A stretch of DNA of 64,000 bases. Origin: Candidatus Helarchaeota archaeon (GTDB lineage Archaea > Asgardarchaeota > Lokiarchaeia > Helarchaeales > RDOG01). This document shows positions 9,339-19,226 of this stretch, one piece after another. Positions within the stretch are counted from its first letter, which is position 1, and each line of letters opens with the position of its first letter. The notes under the pieces were generated by a model that did no database searches, was not told the origin of the DNA, and saw only the letters and a program-made list of their open reading frames with translations. The stretch covers positions 591,536 to 655,535 of the forward strand of contig JAHPZH010000001.1 in assembly GCA_019058315.1 (NCBI GenBank), written 5' to 3'. The position numbers and the translations under genes were made by a program.

Positions 9339-10402
9339 TTTTGATTGTTCTTAAAAGTATCATAAAGCATCTTTGCTATTGAGATGGATGGAGCGACTAA
9401 TGCTCCTTTACCACCAATAAGAGAATCAAAATCAATAACATTTTTATATCCTAATTCTTCAGCAGCTTTCCTCGCTAAAAAATCTTTCCCAAGACCAGTA
9501 ACAACAATAGGAAAATCCAGATCTTGTATAGCTTCATTATTATTCGTAACTTGTAACAATCCCTCTTTAATCTGTTCTAATTGTTTTCCGTAAATCTCTT
9601 TTGCGATATTTTGAATCTCTTCTTTTGAAAACATTTCAATATCAGCACAAACAATTCGTGCTAATCTTGCATAGGAGTTTTCTGAATCATTGTCTCTACC
9701 ATCTGCTGTATCGCAATTATATTCATTTCTTGTAATATTTCCTAAAATTAAATGAACATCTGCAGCAAGTGCAAATTTTTCAAAAGAGATTCTGCAAGGT
9801 TTACTTTTAATCTCGACTGTTCTAACAATTGATGGTATTGTTGCTCGTAATGAACCCGTATATACTAATTCACCAGCGATTAATCTGTCAAGATCAGTCT
9901 TACTTTCTGTAGCAATTTGTCCCTCAATAATTGGTATAATATCAGTTGTTGTACTACCAATATCTATCAATATACAATTGGAAACGTATTGACCTACTAA
10001 ATAACAAGTTGCAACCCAATTTGAAGCCGCAACAGATAAAGGTGCATTAATAGCTTGAGATATCGAAATAAAATTTCCATCAACAGTTAATACATGGCAT
10101 TTTTTTTCTGAAAATACTTTTTTAAATGAATTTAGGATATGGTTAACACCTTCACGCTTAGTATAAAAAGCATCTGATAACTCAGCAGTCATTGTTATTG
10201 CTATTAAATCAGGCTTGGCTAAAACCATAGTAGAATAAATACTTGATAATATTTCTGGTAATTTTTGACGCTCTTTTAACCACATAGGATAAAATTTTGA
10301 TTGAACTTTAAAACTTTCTATTTTTTCATTTTCTATCTCAACTAATGCTGCTTTAATATTTACTCCGCCAACATCCCAGCCAATAATTTTCAAATTATTC
10401 AC
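9335..10402 (-). CDS. mfnF: MfnF: methanofuran-precursor (furan-phenoxy) coupling enzyme
   Basis: The 355-residue protein belongs to the hydantoinase/oxoprolinase-like ASKHA family. The N-terminus GWDVGGVNIKAALVE and the internal DIGSTTTDIIPI are the phosphate-1 and phosphate-2 loops, and the C-terminal VVTGLG is the adenosine motif. In methanogens MfnF condenses the furan diphosphate with gamma-glutamyltyramine, forming the core of methanofuran. It overlaps both neighbours by four bases (mfnD upstream, mfnE downstream), which implies translational coupling. In a non-methanogen, methanofuran would serve formyl-methanofuran dehydrogenase in the archaeal Wood-Ljungdahl pathway. Confidence 0.9.
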   Translation of the reverse strand: MNNLKIIGWDVGGVNIKAALVEIENEKIESFKVQSKFYPMWLKERQKLPEILSSIYSTMVLAKPDLIAITMTAELSDAFYTKREGVNHILNSFKKVFSEKKCHVLTVDGNFISISQAINAPLSVAASNWVATCYLVGQYVSNCILIDIGSTTTDIIPIIEGQIATESKTDLDRLIAGELVYTGSLRATIPSIVRTVEIKSKPCRISFEKFALAADVHLILGNITRNEYNCDTADGRDNDSENSYARLARIVCADIEMFSKEEIQNIAKEIYGKQLEQIKEGLLQVTNNNEAIQDLDFPIVVTGLGKDFLARKAAEELGYKNVIDFDSLIGGKGALVAPSISIAKMLYDTFKNNQK

Positions 10403-11619
10403 TCACCAAAAAATAATTTATTTCTTATATTTTCAAATTGCTTTTTTGAATCTTTTAAGGTTTCTTGATGAGAACAAATAAAAGCTGAAGTTTTTTCATT
10501 CTCTCTTCCTCTAACCACAAATGGTGGAGCAACTATACCCTCTTTAAAATACTTTTCTTTAAAATCGTCTAATGATAAATTAGGAATAATTAGATCTATT
10601 TTAGAAAAATGAGAATAGCCAAGGAACTCAAATTTTGATAGCCGTTCCTCCTTAAAAATAAATAAATCTATTATCGCATTTGTTATATTTTGATTAGAAA
10701 CTGATTTTATACCCACATAAGATGTTGTTAATCGTGGGTTAATTTCCATAAAATATGCTTTTTCAGGAGTTAGGACAAAATCTATACCGATATATCCTTT
10801 TAGACCTTTTATCTTCTTTATTATTTCTTTAGATTGAGTAACAACTTCTTTTTTTAAAGGATGATTAAATGGCGTATAGCCACCTAGATAGGTTGAACTT
10901 TGAAGATCAATATTTTGGTAATTTAAAGTTAAAGGAATTATCTGATTTTCACCAATTAAAAGACTTATACTTGCATCAACTCCTTCAATAAACTCCTGAA
11001 TTATGAATTTATTTGCTGCTGACTCTTTTCTAATCTTTTCCAAAGCTTGGGGAACCTGAACTTCGCGTTGAATTACGGAAATTCCAGCACAAGCTACCCC
11101 ATCTAATGGTTTCATTACAAAGGGTAATCCTATTTCTTTTGATGCTTGAAAAACATCTTCTGAGGGTAAATCAATTGACATTAATTCTGTTTTTGGAATT
11201 TCTGCTATATTTTCTATCCTCTTAATCGTTTGATATTTATCAGTTGTTATTTTTATTGAGGATGCTGATGGTCCTAATAATAGAATCTTTTTATGTTCGA
11301 CAATTTTTGCTAGATTATATAAGATATTATCAGTCTCAGGAGCAATTAAAAAAACTGCATCAATGGAATTAGATAAGATTTTATTAAATTTGACATTAAA
11401 ATTATCTTTGTGCGAAATTTCAATAATAATGTCTGCATTAATGGGGGGATTATATGTTTTTATTCGATAATCGAGAGTTGAGATTATTTTATGCTCAGTT
11501 TTATTAAAATCTGCTAAAATGGAACTGAGCATAGCATACCCCTCACTAAGTATTGAATTAGATACAGGTTGTGTGGCACTGCCACCTCCTGAAAAAAATT
11601 CAAAAACAAAAATACGCAT
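10399..11619 (-). CDS. mfnD: MfnD: tyramine-L-glutamate ligase
   Basis: MfnD ligates glutamate to tyramine with ATP, giving gamma-glutamyltyramine for methanofuran. The 406-residue ATP-grasp protein starts with MRIFVFEFFSGGG, characteristic of the family, and has the ATP-grasp core (PFVMKPLDGVACAGISVI, FIIQEFIEGVDASIS, IGIDFVLTPEKAYFMEINPRLTTSY) with the metal-binding E-I-N-P-R. It is the first gene of the operon; the ATG at 11619 follows a TATA-like box (11681-11690) by about 60 bases. The tyrosine decarboxylase MfnA and the furan-forming MfnB are not in this window. Confidence 0.92.
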   Translation of the reverse strand: MRIFVFEFFSGGGSATQPVSNSILSEGYAMLSSILADFNKTEHKIISTLDYRIKTYNPPINADIIIEISHKDNFNVKFNKILSNSIDAVFLIAPETDNILYNLAKIVEHKKILLLGPSASSIKITTDKYQTIKRIENIAEIPKTELMSIDLPSEDVFQASKEIGLPFVMKPLDGVACAGISVIQREVQVPQALEKIRKESAANKFIIQEFIEGVDASISLLIGENQIIPLTLNYQNIDLQSSTYLGGYTPFNHPLKKEVVTQSKEIIKKIKGLKGYIGIDFVLTPEKAYFMEINPRLTTSYVGIKSVSNQNITNAIIDLFIFKEERLSKFEFLGYSHFSKIDLIIPNLSLDDFKEKYFKEGIVAPPFVVRGRENEKTSAFICSHQETLKDSKKQFENIRNKLFFGE

Positions 11620-11680
11620 AGATAGTTTTATTTTGTCTTATATTTTAAAGTATTTTTAAAAAATATAGTGATTAGTTATC

Positions 11681-11690
11681 TATATAAAAG
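11681..11690 (-). promoter_or_regulatory. Probable TATA box of the methanofuran operon
   Basis: On the minus strand the sequence CTTTCTTTTATATAGA lies about 62 bases before the mfnD ATG. It has the A/T box typical of archaeal promoters with a purine/pyrimidine stretch in the BRE position. A start of transcription about 25 bases further would leave a short leader. Confidence 0.5.
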
Positions 11691-11699
11691 AAAGTTGGT

Positions 11700-11765
11700 G
11701 AACTTTGCCTCCACTTGATGGAGGGAGTAGGATTTTTTTCAAAATCTACAGCGGAGGCAAAGTTC
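11700..11765. repeat. 13-bp perfect inverted repeat between wHTH gene and mfnD promoter
   Basis: GAACTTTGCCTCC at 11700-11712 pairs exactly with GGAGGCAAAGTTC at 11753-11765. Inside the loop, GATTTT (731-736) and AAAATC can form a second short stem. The hairpin sits directly after the wHTH gene (stop at 11791) and upstream of the mfn TATA box. It could be a terminator-like structure, a processed RNA, or a relic of a short transposable repeat. Confidence 0.6.
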
Positions 11766-11790
11766 TCGAAAAAATTAAGAAATTGGAGTT

Positions 11791-13905
11791 CTAGAACTCA
11801 AATAATTTATGAAATATATTTCCAGAGTTATTAAATTGTGAAATATTTCCCGAAAAAGACTTAAGATGGTGCTCGTATTGGTTTTCAAATTCGTGTACAA
11901 AATTATTAAGGTTCTGAACCAAGTAGTCATTTGTTTTTCCATTTAATAGAATAATAGCTTGAATATATTCTCCACTACCAATTTCAATATTGAAATTTTT
12001 ATACTTCAAACCTGTAACGGGTGTCTCCTTCTTCGAGATTTCAGATCCAAAGCTTTGTATTGCTGTTATAAAACCACTCACTAAATCTGCATTTAATTCT
12101 ACCGGTCCAAGTTGTTCTTGGTAAATTGCTAGACCATTATTCTGATGTATAACAATTACATAATTAAGAATCGAAAGTCCATAAATTTTTTCTATTAATT
12201 CCAGATTTTTATCGATATTTTCTTGTCCAATTTCAAAATCTTCTATATACTTTTCAAAATCTTCATGGTCCTCTTTGTATAATTTAATATCATAATTTAC
12301 TAAATCACGAAGTTGCTTTAACCAATCTATTAAATCAGATTCTAATTCAATTGCAGTATCTATATCAATACAACTTTCTTCCTCAAACATTCCATTTAGT
12401 TTTATACTCCATTTATTCATACTATCTAAAACTTTAAAATCGGGGTAATATTTTTTTAAACCATTTTTAATCTTCGCTATGGAAGTTGATATTTTTTTTA
12501 TTTTTTCACCATTACAACATGTATTGAAGCATTCTTTTAATTCATTATTATAATTAAAAACATCTATTATTTTCCTAGCAACGTCCTCAGATTTTTCCAA
12601 TGCTTTTAAAGATTGTTCAAGTGAAATTATAATTAAATTTCGAATATAGGCTAACAAACCTGTAGTTTGGGTTAGATCATTTGCCCAAACTTCGATCATT
12701 ATATTTGGTTGATCCATACTAAGTTTTACAACGATTTCTTGTCCTGTTACTTTTACCTTACCCGAATAAAGAGTTGAAAGTTCTTGTTTATTTTCATTTA
12801 CTTTTGATAAATCTAATGCCTTAATTTGACTGAGAGCTATATTAAATGCTTGATTCTGAGAAATATCTCCGTAATCAATTTTAGTTGTGGATTTTTTCAA
12901 AGTTTTAATCCATTTATTAATTTCATATTCAGACATTGTTTGTGGAATTACTAATGGACATTTGATTGCTATCTCTTTTGGGGGGATTGTTATAGTATGG
13001 GCATTACCATAGGCATCTTGATATGAGACTGCACCAAAAATTGTTGATTTTCCACATGTATTTGGAATTAAAGTAAAATCCACGCCTCTAGAATTATTAG
13101 GGGGCAAAATTGGAACTCTCTGTATTGAATCTTCCCAAAAAAATTGATCTGATGGGGTTAATGTAACTGAAATATTACTTATACTCATATTTGAGGTGTT
13201 ATTTAGGGCAACTTTAAACCTAATATTTCCTCCAACGTAATCAAATTCACGTTTAATGGATAAAGTGTCAACAGTTTCATCGGCTTTTGGTATATAAAAT
13301 ACTACGTCATTTTCCACAATAGATTCAATTATATTGTATTTCAATAGTTTTTTTATGTGAGGTTGGATTTGACCATGCTGTAAATCTAAGTTTTTCTCGA
13401 TATCAACGAGCCGAACCTTTTTATAGATATTAATCTGGTGGAGAATTAGTTTTGTTCTCTCATTTCTTAAAACAAGTATTGTTTCATCTTGATTCTCGTC
13501 AGTACCAACTAAGAAATACACTTTTTTATTCATAAATCGTTTACTTCTTAATAAACCAAAAATCTCTAAATACTTCAGGTGTCTAAAAGCCCTATACGCA
13601 CCAAGGCCGAAAATATCCCTTATTTCTCTATTATGTGTGCCTGGGTTCATTTTAATATATTCAAATATCTTCTGTCTTATCTCATTATCCAAAATTGTCT
13701 CTTTGGTTAACCTAGATCCCTCAACAATATACTTTTTTTGATAAAGCTTCTTTATAGAATTTAAAATTTCTTCTTTAGACTGTTCAAGATGAGATATGCA
13801 AGATTTATAAAGATATTTCAACTCAATAGTTCTCTTTTCTGCTCCAATTTTGTTAGCAATATCTAAAATATCTCTCTCTAATTTTCCTACTCCCTCACGT
13901 TGCAA
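11791..13905 (-). CDS. wHTH / beta-sandwich / longin-like cytosolic regulator (copy 1)
   Basis: The 704-residue protein has no signal peptide. Residues about 1-125 hold a winged helix (IKMNPGTHNREIRDIFGLGAYRAFRHLKYLE), and a second helix-turn-helix follows at about 160-200 (VDIEKNLDLQHGQIQPHIKKLL). Next is a beta-sandwich at about 225-325 (NNTSNMSISNISVTLTPS, then TLIPNTCGKSTIFG). The centre is mixed, with a Cys cluster CFNTCCNG. The C-terminal 130 residues (ILNYVIVIHQNNGLAIYQEQ, then a GFITAIQSFGSEI helix) resemble the longin-like domain found in many Asgard proteins. The TTG start follows a GGAGGA Shine-Dalgarno. It is a close paralogue of the protein at 17115-19226 and follows the membrane protein at 14000 by 94 bases, so the pair may be an operon. 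DNA binding is inferred; the longin call is by pattern. Confidence 0.7.
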   Translation of the reverse strand: MQREGVGKLERDILDIANKIGAEKRTIELKYLYKSCISHLEQSKEEILNSIKKLYQKKYIVEGSRLTKETILDNEIRQKIFEYIKMNPGTHNREIRDIFGLGAYRAFRHLKYLEIFGLLRSKRFMNKKVYFLVGTDENQDETILVLRNERTKLILHQINIYKKVRLVDIEKNLDLQHGQIQPHIKKLLKYNIIESIVENDVVFYIPKADETVDTLSIKREFDYVGGNIRFKVALNNTSNMSISNISVTLTPSDQFFWEDSIQRVPILPPNNSRGVDFTLIPNTCGKSTIFGAVSYQDAYGNAHTITIPPKEIAIKCPLVIPQTMSEYEINKWIKTLKKSTTKIDYGDISQNQAFNIALSQIKALDLSKVNENKQELSTLYSGKVKVTGQEIVVKLSMDQPNIMIEVWANDLTQTTGLLAYIRNLIIISLEQSLKALEKSEDVARKIIDVFNYNNELKECFNTCCNGEKIKKISTSIAKIKNGLKKYYPDFKVLDSMNKWSIKLNGMFEEESCIDIDTAIELESDLIDWLKQLRDLVNYDIKLYKEDHEDFEKYIEDFEIGQENIDKNLELIEKIYGLSILNYVIVIHQNNGLAIYQEQLGPVELNADLVSGFITAIQSFGSEISKKETPVTGLKYKNFNIEIGSGEYIQAIILLNGKTNDYLVQNLNNFVHEFENQYEHHLKSFSGNISQFNNSGNIFHKLFEF

Positions 13906-13999
13906 AAAAAATCCTCCATCTTATGGATTTATTTCAAATAACATTCTCCATCATATTTTTTTTAAATTAATATAATAAAAAAATAAAAGGTGGAATTTA

Positions 14000-16909
14000 T
14001 TAATCTTCTAGATCCTCGACTTCTTTCAGCCATTCTTCTATTTGTTCTTCATCTAGATTAGCAAGATCTTTTAAGAGTAACTCTTTATCTTCCTGTGATA
14101 GATTTCTTAAATTTTGAACTCTGCTATAAAGATCATCTGAAATGACTTTAAATGGTTTTTTGAGCATTTTTTCAACATCCTCAAAGGAAGTTTGTTCCGG
14201 TTTAGTTTCCTCAGATTCGGCTAAGATTGTTCTTATCTCCTTTGCTCCTAATTTAACACCTATTTTACGTTTTCCTTTCATAACCTTTTTTGATTTTACT
14301 TTTGGTGAACGTCTTTTAATAATTACTGTTGTCGCTACTAATGAACTAGCTGCGATACTACCAATTATTATTATTATTATTATGGTAATATCTTCTCCTG
14401 GGGGTATTATAATAATTGGTTTAGGATTCTTTTTCACTTTAAATTCATATACACTTGAATTATTTACTTGTCCACTTGTGTCATTGGCCCAAATTTGGTA
14501 TGAAATAGTTTTTTTGCTTGCATTCAAAGGAACAAATGTAACATAACTCCAATATCCATCTAATAAAGTTCCTGAAGTTAAGTTCATTTCAAAATATTGA
14601 AAAGATCCATATAAATCTGTATAGATTAGGACTTTAGAGATGCCTTTATCGTCCGTTACTCGTGCGGTAATATTAATGATGTCAAGTGGTCTTGGTCTTT
14701 TATTATTAATTGTAACATTTTGAATAGTAGGTAATTCATCAAAAATAACTTGATATTGATAGACACTTGAACTAGTTGAATTGCCATTAGTATCATTTGC
14801 CCAAATGGTATAATTAATTGTTGTTCCAATGGGTTGTTGAGGAATTGTATAATTCCAATAACCATTTTGAGGAGTACCAGATAGAAAATCTGTAGGATAA
14901 TCTAGGAAAATTCCTGTATAATTGGTATTTATTAATACTGTGTCAACCCCCGTTTCATCAGTGATATGCGCTGTTATAGAGACCATGTCCAAATCACTAG
15001 GAATGACTGGATCTTGTGTTACCATAATTATATTTGGCGGTTGCGTATCTGGAGTTCCGTTTCTAGGACCAAGAATACCAATAGTTGGTGGATTAACTAT
15101 CATAAGATTATGGAGATTATCAACAAAACCTTGTTTTTCAGTAACATTAGTAGTTCCGGCATCTAAAAAGAACTGCCATGCTCCAAAGCTGTTAATTACT
15201 TCCCATGGATATGGAAAGGTAGGATTTCTTCCAATAGTTACAAATACATTTGCAGGGTTAGGCCAACCACATTCTCGTATTAAAATATCATCTAAGTAAG
15301 GATCCTGAGTTGTTTCCCATATAGTTATTAAGATATTAGGATCACCAGTGTCTTCTTGAAACATTTTACCTGCATCAACTGCGTTTGGATGACTTTGCCA
15401 ACTAGCACCGGTATAATCAAAAGCTTCATATTGCCAGCTGCTAGATTGATGGTAGTAAACGCCATTAAAATCAATTGTGGCCTCATCGGCTTCAGCACCC
15501 CATACAAACCAGCCCGTAACACCTGAGCCAGGGTAATTATGATACTTATAGATATATGAATTTGCATAATACTTATATACTGACCATCTAGAAGAACTAT
15601 CAACATGCCAAGATTCAACAAAAATTGGACCATCAGAAATAATTGGTTTATTTGTTATCCAACCACCAGCACCTGTATCATATGTACTGGTCTCATGATA
15701 GTCAGACCTTCCTGATAAATGCTCATTCCCATTTTTATCGAACTGCCTAAGTATATCATAATTTACACCATTATCAGTATGCATCAAGACTGAAGCCCCA
15801 TCGGTGAAATTCACTGTATAACCCGTCCTCGAGATGTCGGTATATGCTGCTGGAGCTGTTGGAGTAGAGTTATAATATATACGATAACTTTTTGTTTCAG
15901 AGCCCGTTAGATTATCTATAAATGCGATATCTGCGGATGAAACATATAATATTCTATCTTCTTGATATCCAACATCCCATGAATTGTCGATTGCAGCTAC
16001 ATAGAAAGCTTTGTTTGCTTGTGGACCCGCACTTTCAATATGAAACCGATAAACCGTGGTTTGTACATTACGAAAACCAGTATTTTCGGTGATAATAGAC
16101 CAATTTAAATTAGTATCATCCCAAAAATAAGCCGAATATTGATCTATGGAACAATCAAAATTGATTTTAAAAGTATACCATTTATTTGCTTCATATGGTA
16201 TCCCAGAATCACTATAACCTGAACTATGACCATAATAAAAGGTACCTGAACTATTGAAAGCAACTGATACAGCATATCCATTAGCACCAGTAACTGAAAT
16301 ACCATTATATGTATCTGGACTAGTTGTCATTGTTGTTATATAATATGTTCCATTGACTTGGTTTGAAAAATCATGTTGTATATAACACCAATTTGTTGAA
16401 CTGTTATCATACAATTCAACTACCTTTTTATGACCACCAAAACGAGGTAGAACCCTAACACTAGTATCTGAAAGTTCTTGTACAGTCCATCCACTTGGAT
16501 TTCCCCAATCTGTTGAAGAAGAAAAAGTTTCCCAAGCGTAAGGCTCTAAATTATAAATTTGTGAAATTAATTCGTCTCCAACACCATATGGTGCCTTATA
16601 TACTCGTAAAGAGTCTTTAAAACAGTACTTACTTTGTTCAGTAAAATTTATGGGGTCTATTATGACATCTGTTTGATTTGAGCCAGTATTTTCTGTGATA
16701 TCGAATTGTTTGAAATGTTCAAAGTCTTCAGAACCAGCTATTTCTATATCTAGATCTAGAGATGCATTAGGAACTTGGATAAATGTAAAATTAGCTGAAC
16801 CCGAATTAAGCAAAGAAACTCCAAGATATATTGAACTAAGTAATATTAGACTTGTAAGAGCTAAGAGTAATCCTTTTTTATTTATTCTATTTTTATTTTT
16901 TAATCCCAT
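14000..16909 (-). CDS. Single-pass surface protein with concanavalin-like ectodomain (copy 1)
   Basis: The 969-residue protein has an N-terminal hydrophobic signal/anchor (about 13-33), an ectodomain with DUF2341-like and LamG/concanavalin-like segments (FKQFDITENTGSNQ, then SYRIYYNSTPTAP), and two Ig-like repeats at about 625-845 (VSITAHITDETGV and INITARVTDDKGI). A transmembrane helix follows (about 855-880, rich in Ile, after IIIPPGED), then a Lys-rich stop-transfer and a cytosolic tail of about 95 residues ending in an acidic helix (QEDKELLLKDLANLDEEQIE). Many N-x-S/T sites suggest a glycosylated cell-surface protein. The paralogue at 19487 has only one Ig-like repeat. Binding of glycans or other ligands is inference. 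Confidence 0.72.
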   Translation of the reverse strand: MGLKNKNRINKKGLLLALTSLILLSSIYLGVSLLNSGSANFTFIQVPNASLDLDIEIAGSEDFEHFKQFDITENTGSNQTDVIIDPINFTEQSKYCFKDSLRVYKAPYGVGDELISQIYNLEPYAWETFSSSTDWGNPSGWTVQELSDTSVRVLPRFGGHKKVVELYDNSSTNWCYIQHDFSNQVNGTYYITTMTTSPDTYNGISVTGANGYAVSVAFNSSGTFYYGHSSGYSDSGIPYEANKWYTFKINFDCSIDQYSAYFWDDTNLNWSIITENTGFRNVQTTVYRFHIESAGPQANKAFYVAAIDNSWDVGYQEDRILYVSSADIAFIDNLTGSETKSYRIYYNSTPTAPAAYTDISRTGYTVNFTDGASVLMHTDNGVNYDILRQFDKNGNEHLSGRSDYHETSTYDTGAGGWITNKPIISDGPIFVESWHVDSSSRWSVYKYYANSYIYKYHNYPGSGVTGWFVWGAEADEATIDFNGVYYHQSSSWQYEAFDYTGASWQSHPNAVDAGKMFQEDTGDPNILITIWETTQDPYLDDILIRECGWPNPANVFVTIGRNPTFPYPWEVINSFGAWQFFLDAGTTNVTEKQGFVDNLHNLMIVNPPTIGILGPRNGTPDTQPPNIIMVTQDPVIPSDLDMVSITAHITDETGVDTVLINTNYTGIFLDYPTDFLSGTPQNGYWNYTIPQQPIGTTINYTIWANDTNGNSTSSSVYQYQVIFDELPTIQNVTINNKRPRPLDIINITARVTDDKGISKVLIYTDLYGSFQYFEMNLTSGTLLDGYWSYVTFVPLNASKKTISYQIWANDTSGQVNNSSVYEFKVKKNPKPIIIIPPGEDITIIIIIIIGSIAASSLVATTVIIKRRSPKVKSKKVMKGKRKIGVKLGAKEIRTILAESEETKPEQTSFEDVEKMLKKPFKVISDDLYSRVQNLRNLSQEDKELLLKDLANLDEEQIEEWLKEVEDLED

Positions 16910-16975
16910 TATATCTCACCTTTTACTTCAAAGTAGATATTTATTTTCATGGATTAAGAATAAAATCGATTAATT

Positions 16976-17007
16976 GAAATTTAAATAACTAGGGACCAGT
17001 TCTATGC
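16976..17007 (-). promoter_or_regulatory. TATA-like box with upstream conserved box, promoter of the 14000-16909 gene
   Basis: On the minus strand GCATAGAACTGGTCC (17007-16993) is followed after a short spacer by TTATTTAAATTTC, about 67 bases before the ATG. The same arrangement precedes the paralogous gene at 22126, with 13 of 15 positions identical in the upstream box. I infer a shared activator or repressor site next to the BRE/TATA. Confidence 0.6.
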
Positions 17008-17114
17008 TCAGTCCAATATTATGCTACTTTGAGTTTTCAAAAATTTAATATTTTAATATAAACCAAAGAAAAAATTACACGAAATAGAGAAATAAGTTTA
17101 TTGATTTCTATATT

Positions 17115-19226
17115 TCAATTTAGGTTAAAAATTCTATGAAAAATATTTTTAGTGCTTTCAAATATCGAAATATTCCCTAAAAAGGATTTTAATTCTTTTT
17201 CATAGTGTCTTTCGAATTCATTAACAAAATTAACTAGAGATTTATTTAACTCATTGGTTGATTTACCATTTAATAAAATAACTGCTCTTGTATATGTTCC
17301 AGTAACTATCTCAATATTATAGTTTTCATATTTTAAACCTTTTACTAAAGTTTCCTTCCTTGAGACTTCAGTTCCAAAACTTTGTATTGCTGTTATAAAG
17401 CCACTTATTAAATCAGCATCCAATTTTACCGATCCAAGTTGTTGTTGATAAAGTGCCAATCCATTTTCCTTATGGGTTACGATGAGAAAATTAAGGATTG
17501 AATGTTCATATTTTTTTCTAATTAATTCTAAATTTTTATTAAAATTTTGTATTCCAATTTCAAAATTTTCTGGTATTTCATCATGGTCATAAGTATCCTT
17601 ATATAATTTTATATCATGGGAGACTAGTTCTTGGCTTTGTTTTAACCAATCAATCATTTCATATTCTAATTCAAGTGCAAGGTCATTATCAATACAATTT
17701 TCTTCTTCATACATTCCTTGAAATTTTAAAATCCATCCATTTATTGAATCCAAAACTTTAAAATCGGGATAAAGAGGTCCTAAATTATTTTTAATTTTTG
17801 TTAAATAACTAATTATTTTTCTAATTTCATCTCCATTACAACAAACATCAAAACAATTCTTTAATTCATGGTTCAAATTGAAAATTTGGTTTATCTTTCT
17901 CATCAATTCTTCAGATTTTTCCAAGGTTTTCTGAGATTGTCCTAAAGAAATTGCAATAAGATTTCTAATATATGCTAATAAACCAGTTGTTTGAGTAAAA
18001 TCTTCAGCCCAAACATCAATGATAATATGAGGTTTATCTATTCTAAGTTTCACGACAATTTGTTTGCCAGTAACTTTAACTTTTCCCGTATATAGGGCAT
18101 ATTCCTTAGAATTATCTTTGATTCTAGATAAATCTAATGCTCCTACATGACTTAAGGCAATATTATACGCTTGAATATCAGAGATATTTCCGTAATCTAT
18201 TTTGGTGGTAGATTTCTTTAAATTTTTAATCCACTGATTAATTTCAAATTGGGACATAGTTTGGGGAATTACTAATGGACATTTAATTGGAATCTCCTTA
18301 GCAGCTATTGTTGTGTTATGTATATTTCCAAAAGCATCTTGATAAGATACAATTCCAAAAACGGTCGATTTACCGCAAGTATTCGGGATTAAAGTAAAAT
18401 CTACACCTATTGAATTATGAGGCCGTAAAACAGAGACTCTTTTTACTGTCTCTTCCCAAAAAAATTGTTCTGAGGGAGTTAATGTCACCGAAATATTACT
18501 AATACTCATATTACTATTGTTTTGTATCGCAACTTTAAACCTAATATTACCTCCGAAATAATCAAATTCACGTTTGACTGTTATTTTATCAACTAATTCT
18601 GAGATTTTAGGAATATAATATACTATATTATTCTCTATTACAGAGTTAATTAACTTATATTCTTCCAGTTTTTTTACATGCGGTTGGATCTGTCCATGAC
18701 TTAAATTTAAAGATTTTCCTAGATCAGATAGTCTAGCTTTTTCCATTGTATTAATCTGATCTAAAATTTGCTTAGTACGTTCGTTTCTTAGGATTAATAT
18801 TTTATCATCTTGATTTTCGTCTGTTCCAACCAAAAAATAAGTGACTTTATTCATAAATCTCTTGCTTCTTAGAAACCCAAATACTTCTAAATAACCGAGA
18901 TTTCTAAGTGTATCATAAGTGCCAAGATTAAATACTCTTTGTATCTCTCTAATATGTGCTCCAGGATTTTGTTCAATATAATCATATATCAACTTTCTTT
19001 TCTTACTATCCAACAAATTTATTTTTGTAAGTTCATATCCTTCAATTAAATACTTTTCTCGAAATAATTTGTGGATTGATTTAACTATATCTTTTTCAGG
19101 ATAATTAAGTTTAGAAATAGCAGCTTTATAAAGCGGTTCTAATTCGATAGGTCTTTTCATTCCCCCAATCTCAACAGCAATTTCTAGGATCTTTCTTTCT
19201 ATGCTGTTTAATTCTTCTTGACCCAA
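17115..19226 (-). CDS. wHTH / beta-sandwich / longin-like cytosolic regulator (copy 2)
   Basis: This 703-residue paralogue of the protein at 11791-13905 has the same order of domains: winged helix (IEQNPGAHIREIQRVFNLG), second HTH (LSDLGKSLNLSHGQIQPHVKKL), beta-sandwich with the TLIPNTCGKSTVFG stretch, Cys cluster CFDVCCNG, and a longin-like C-terminus (ILNFLIVTHKENGLALYQQQ). Similarity runs over the full length, so the two arose by duplication of a whole module. The start is TTG, followed by GGTCAAGAAGAA, with only a weak Shine-Dalgarno. It lies 260 bases after the membrane protein at 19487, separated by a hairpin. Likely a DNA-binding or signal-relay partner of that protein; this is inferred from pairing only. 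Confidence 0.7.
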   Translation of the reverse strand: MGQEELNSIERKILEIAVEIGGMKRPIELEPLYKAAISKLNYPEKDIVKSIHKLFREKYLIEGYELTKINLLDSKKRKLIYDYIEQNPGAHIREIQRVFNLGTYDTLRNLGYLEVFGFLRSKRFMNKVTYFLVGTDENQDDKILILRNERTKQILDQINTMEKARLSDLGKSLNLSHGQIQPHVKKLEEYKLINSVIENNIVYYIPKISELVDKITVKREFDYFGGNIRFKVAIQNNSNMSISNISVTLTPSEQFFWEETVKRVSVLRPHNSIGVDFTLIPNTCGKSTVFGIVSYQDAFGNIHNTTIAAKEIPIKCPLVIPQTMSQFEINQWIKNLKKSTTKIDYGNISDIQAYNIALSHVGALDLSRIKDNSKEYALYTGKVKVTGKQIVVKLRIDKPHIIIDVWAEDFTQTTGLLAYIRNLIAISLGQSQKTLEKSEELMRKINQIFNLNHELKNCFDVCCNGDEIRKIISYLTKIKNNLGPLYPDFKVLDSINGWILKFQGMYEEENCIDNDLALELEYEMIDWLKQSQELVSHDIKLYKDTYDHDEIPENFEIGIQNFNKNLELIRKKYEHSILNFLIVTHKENGLALYQQQLGSVKLDADLISGFITAIQSFGTEVSRKETLVKGLKYENYNIEIVTGTYTRAVILLNGKSTNELNKSLVNFVNEFERHYEKELKSFLGNISIFESTKNIFHRIFNLN

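Noticed and set aside
14142..15299. Plus-strand open frames within the surface-protein genes
   Set aside because: They are antisense shadows of the paralogous membrane-protein gene and show no conservation of their own.
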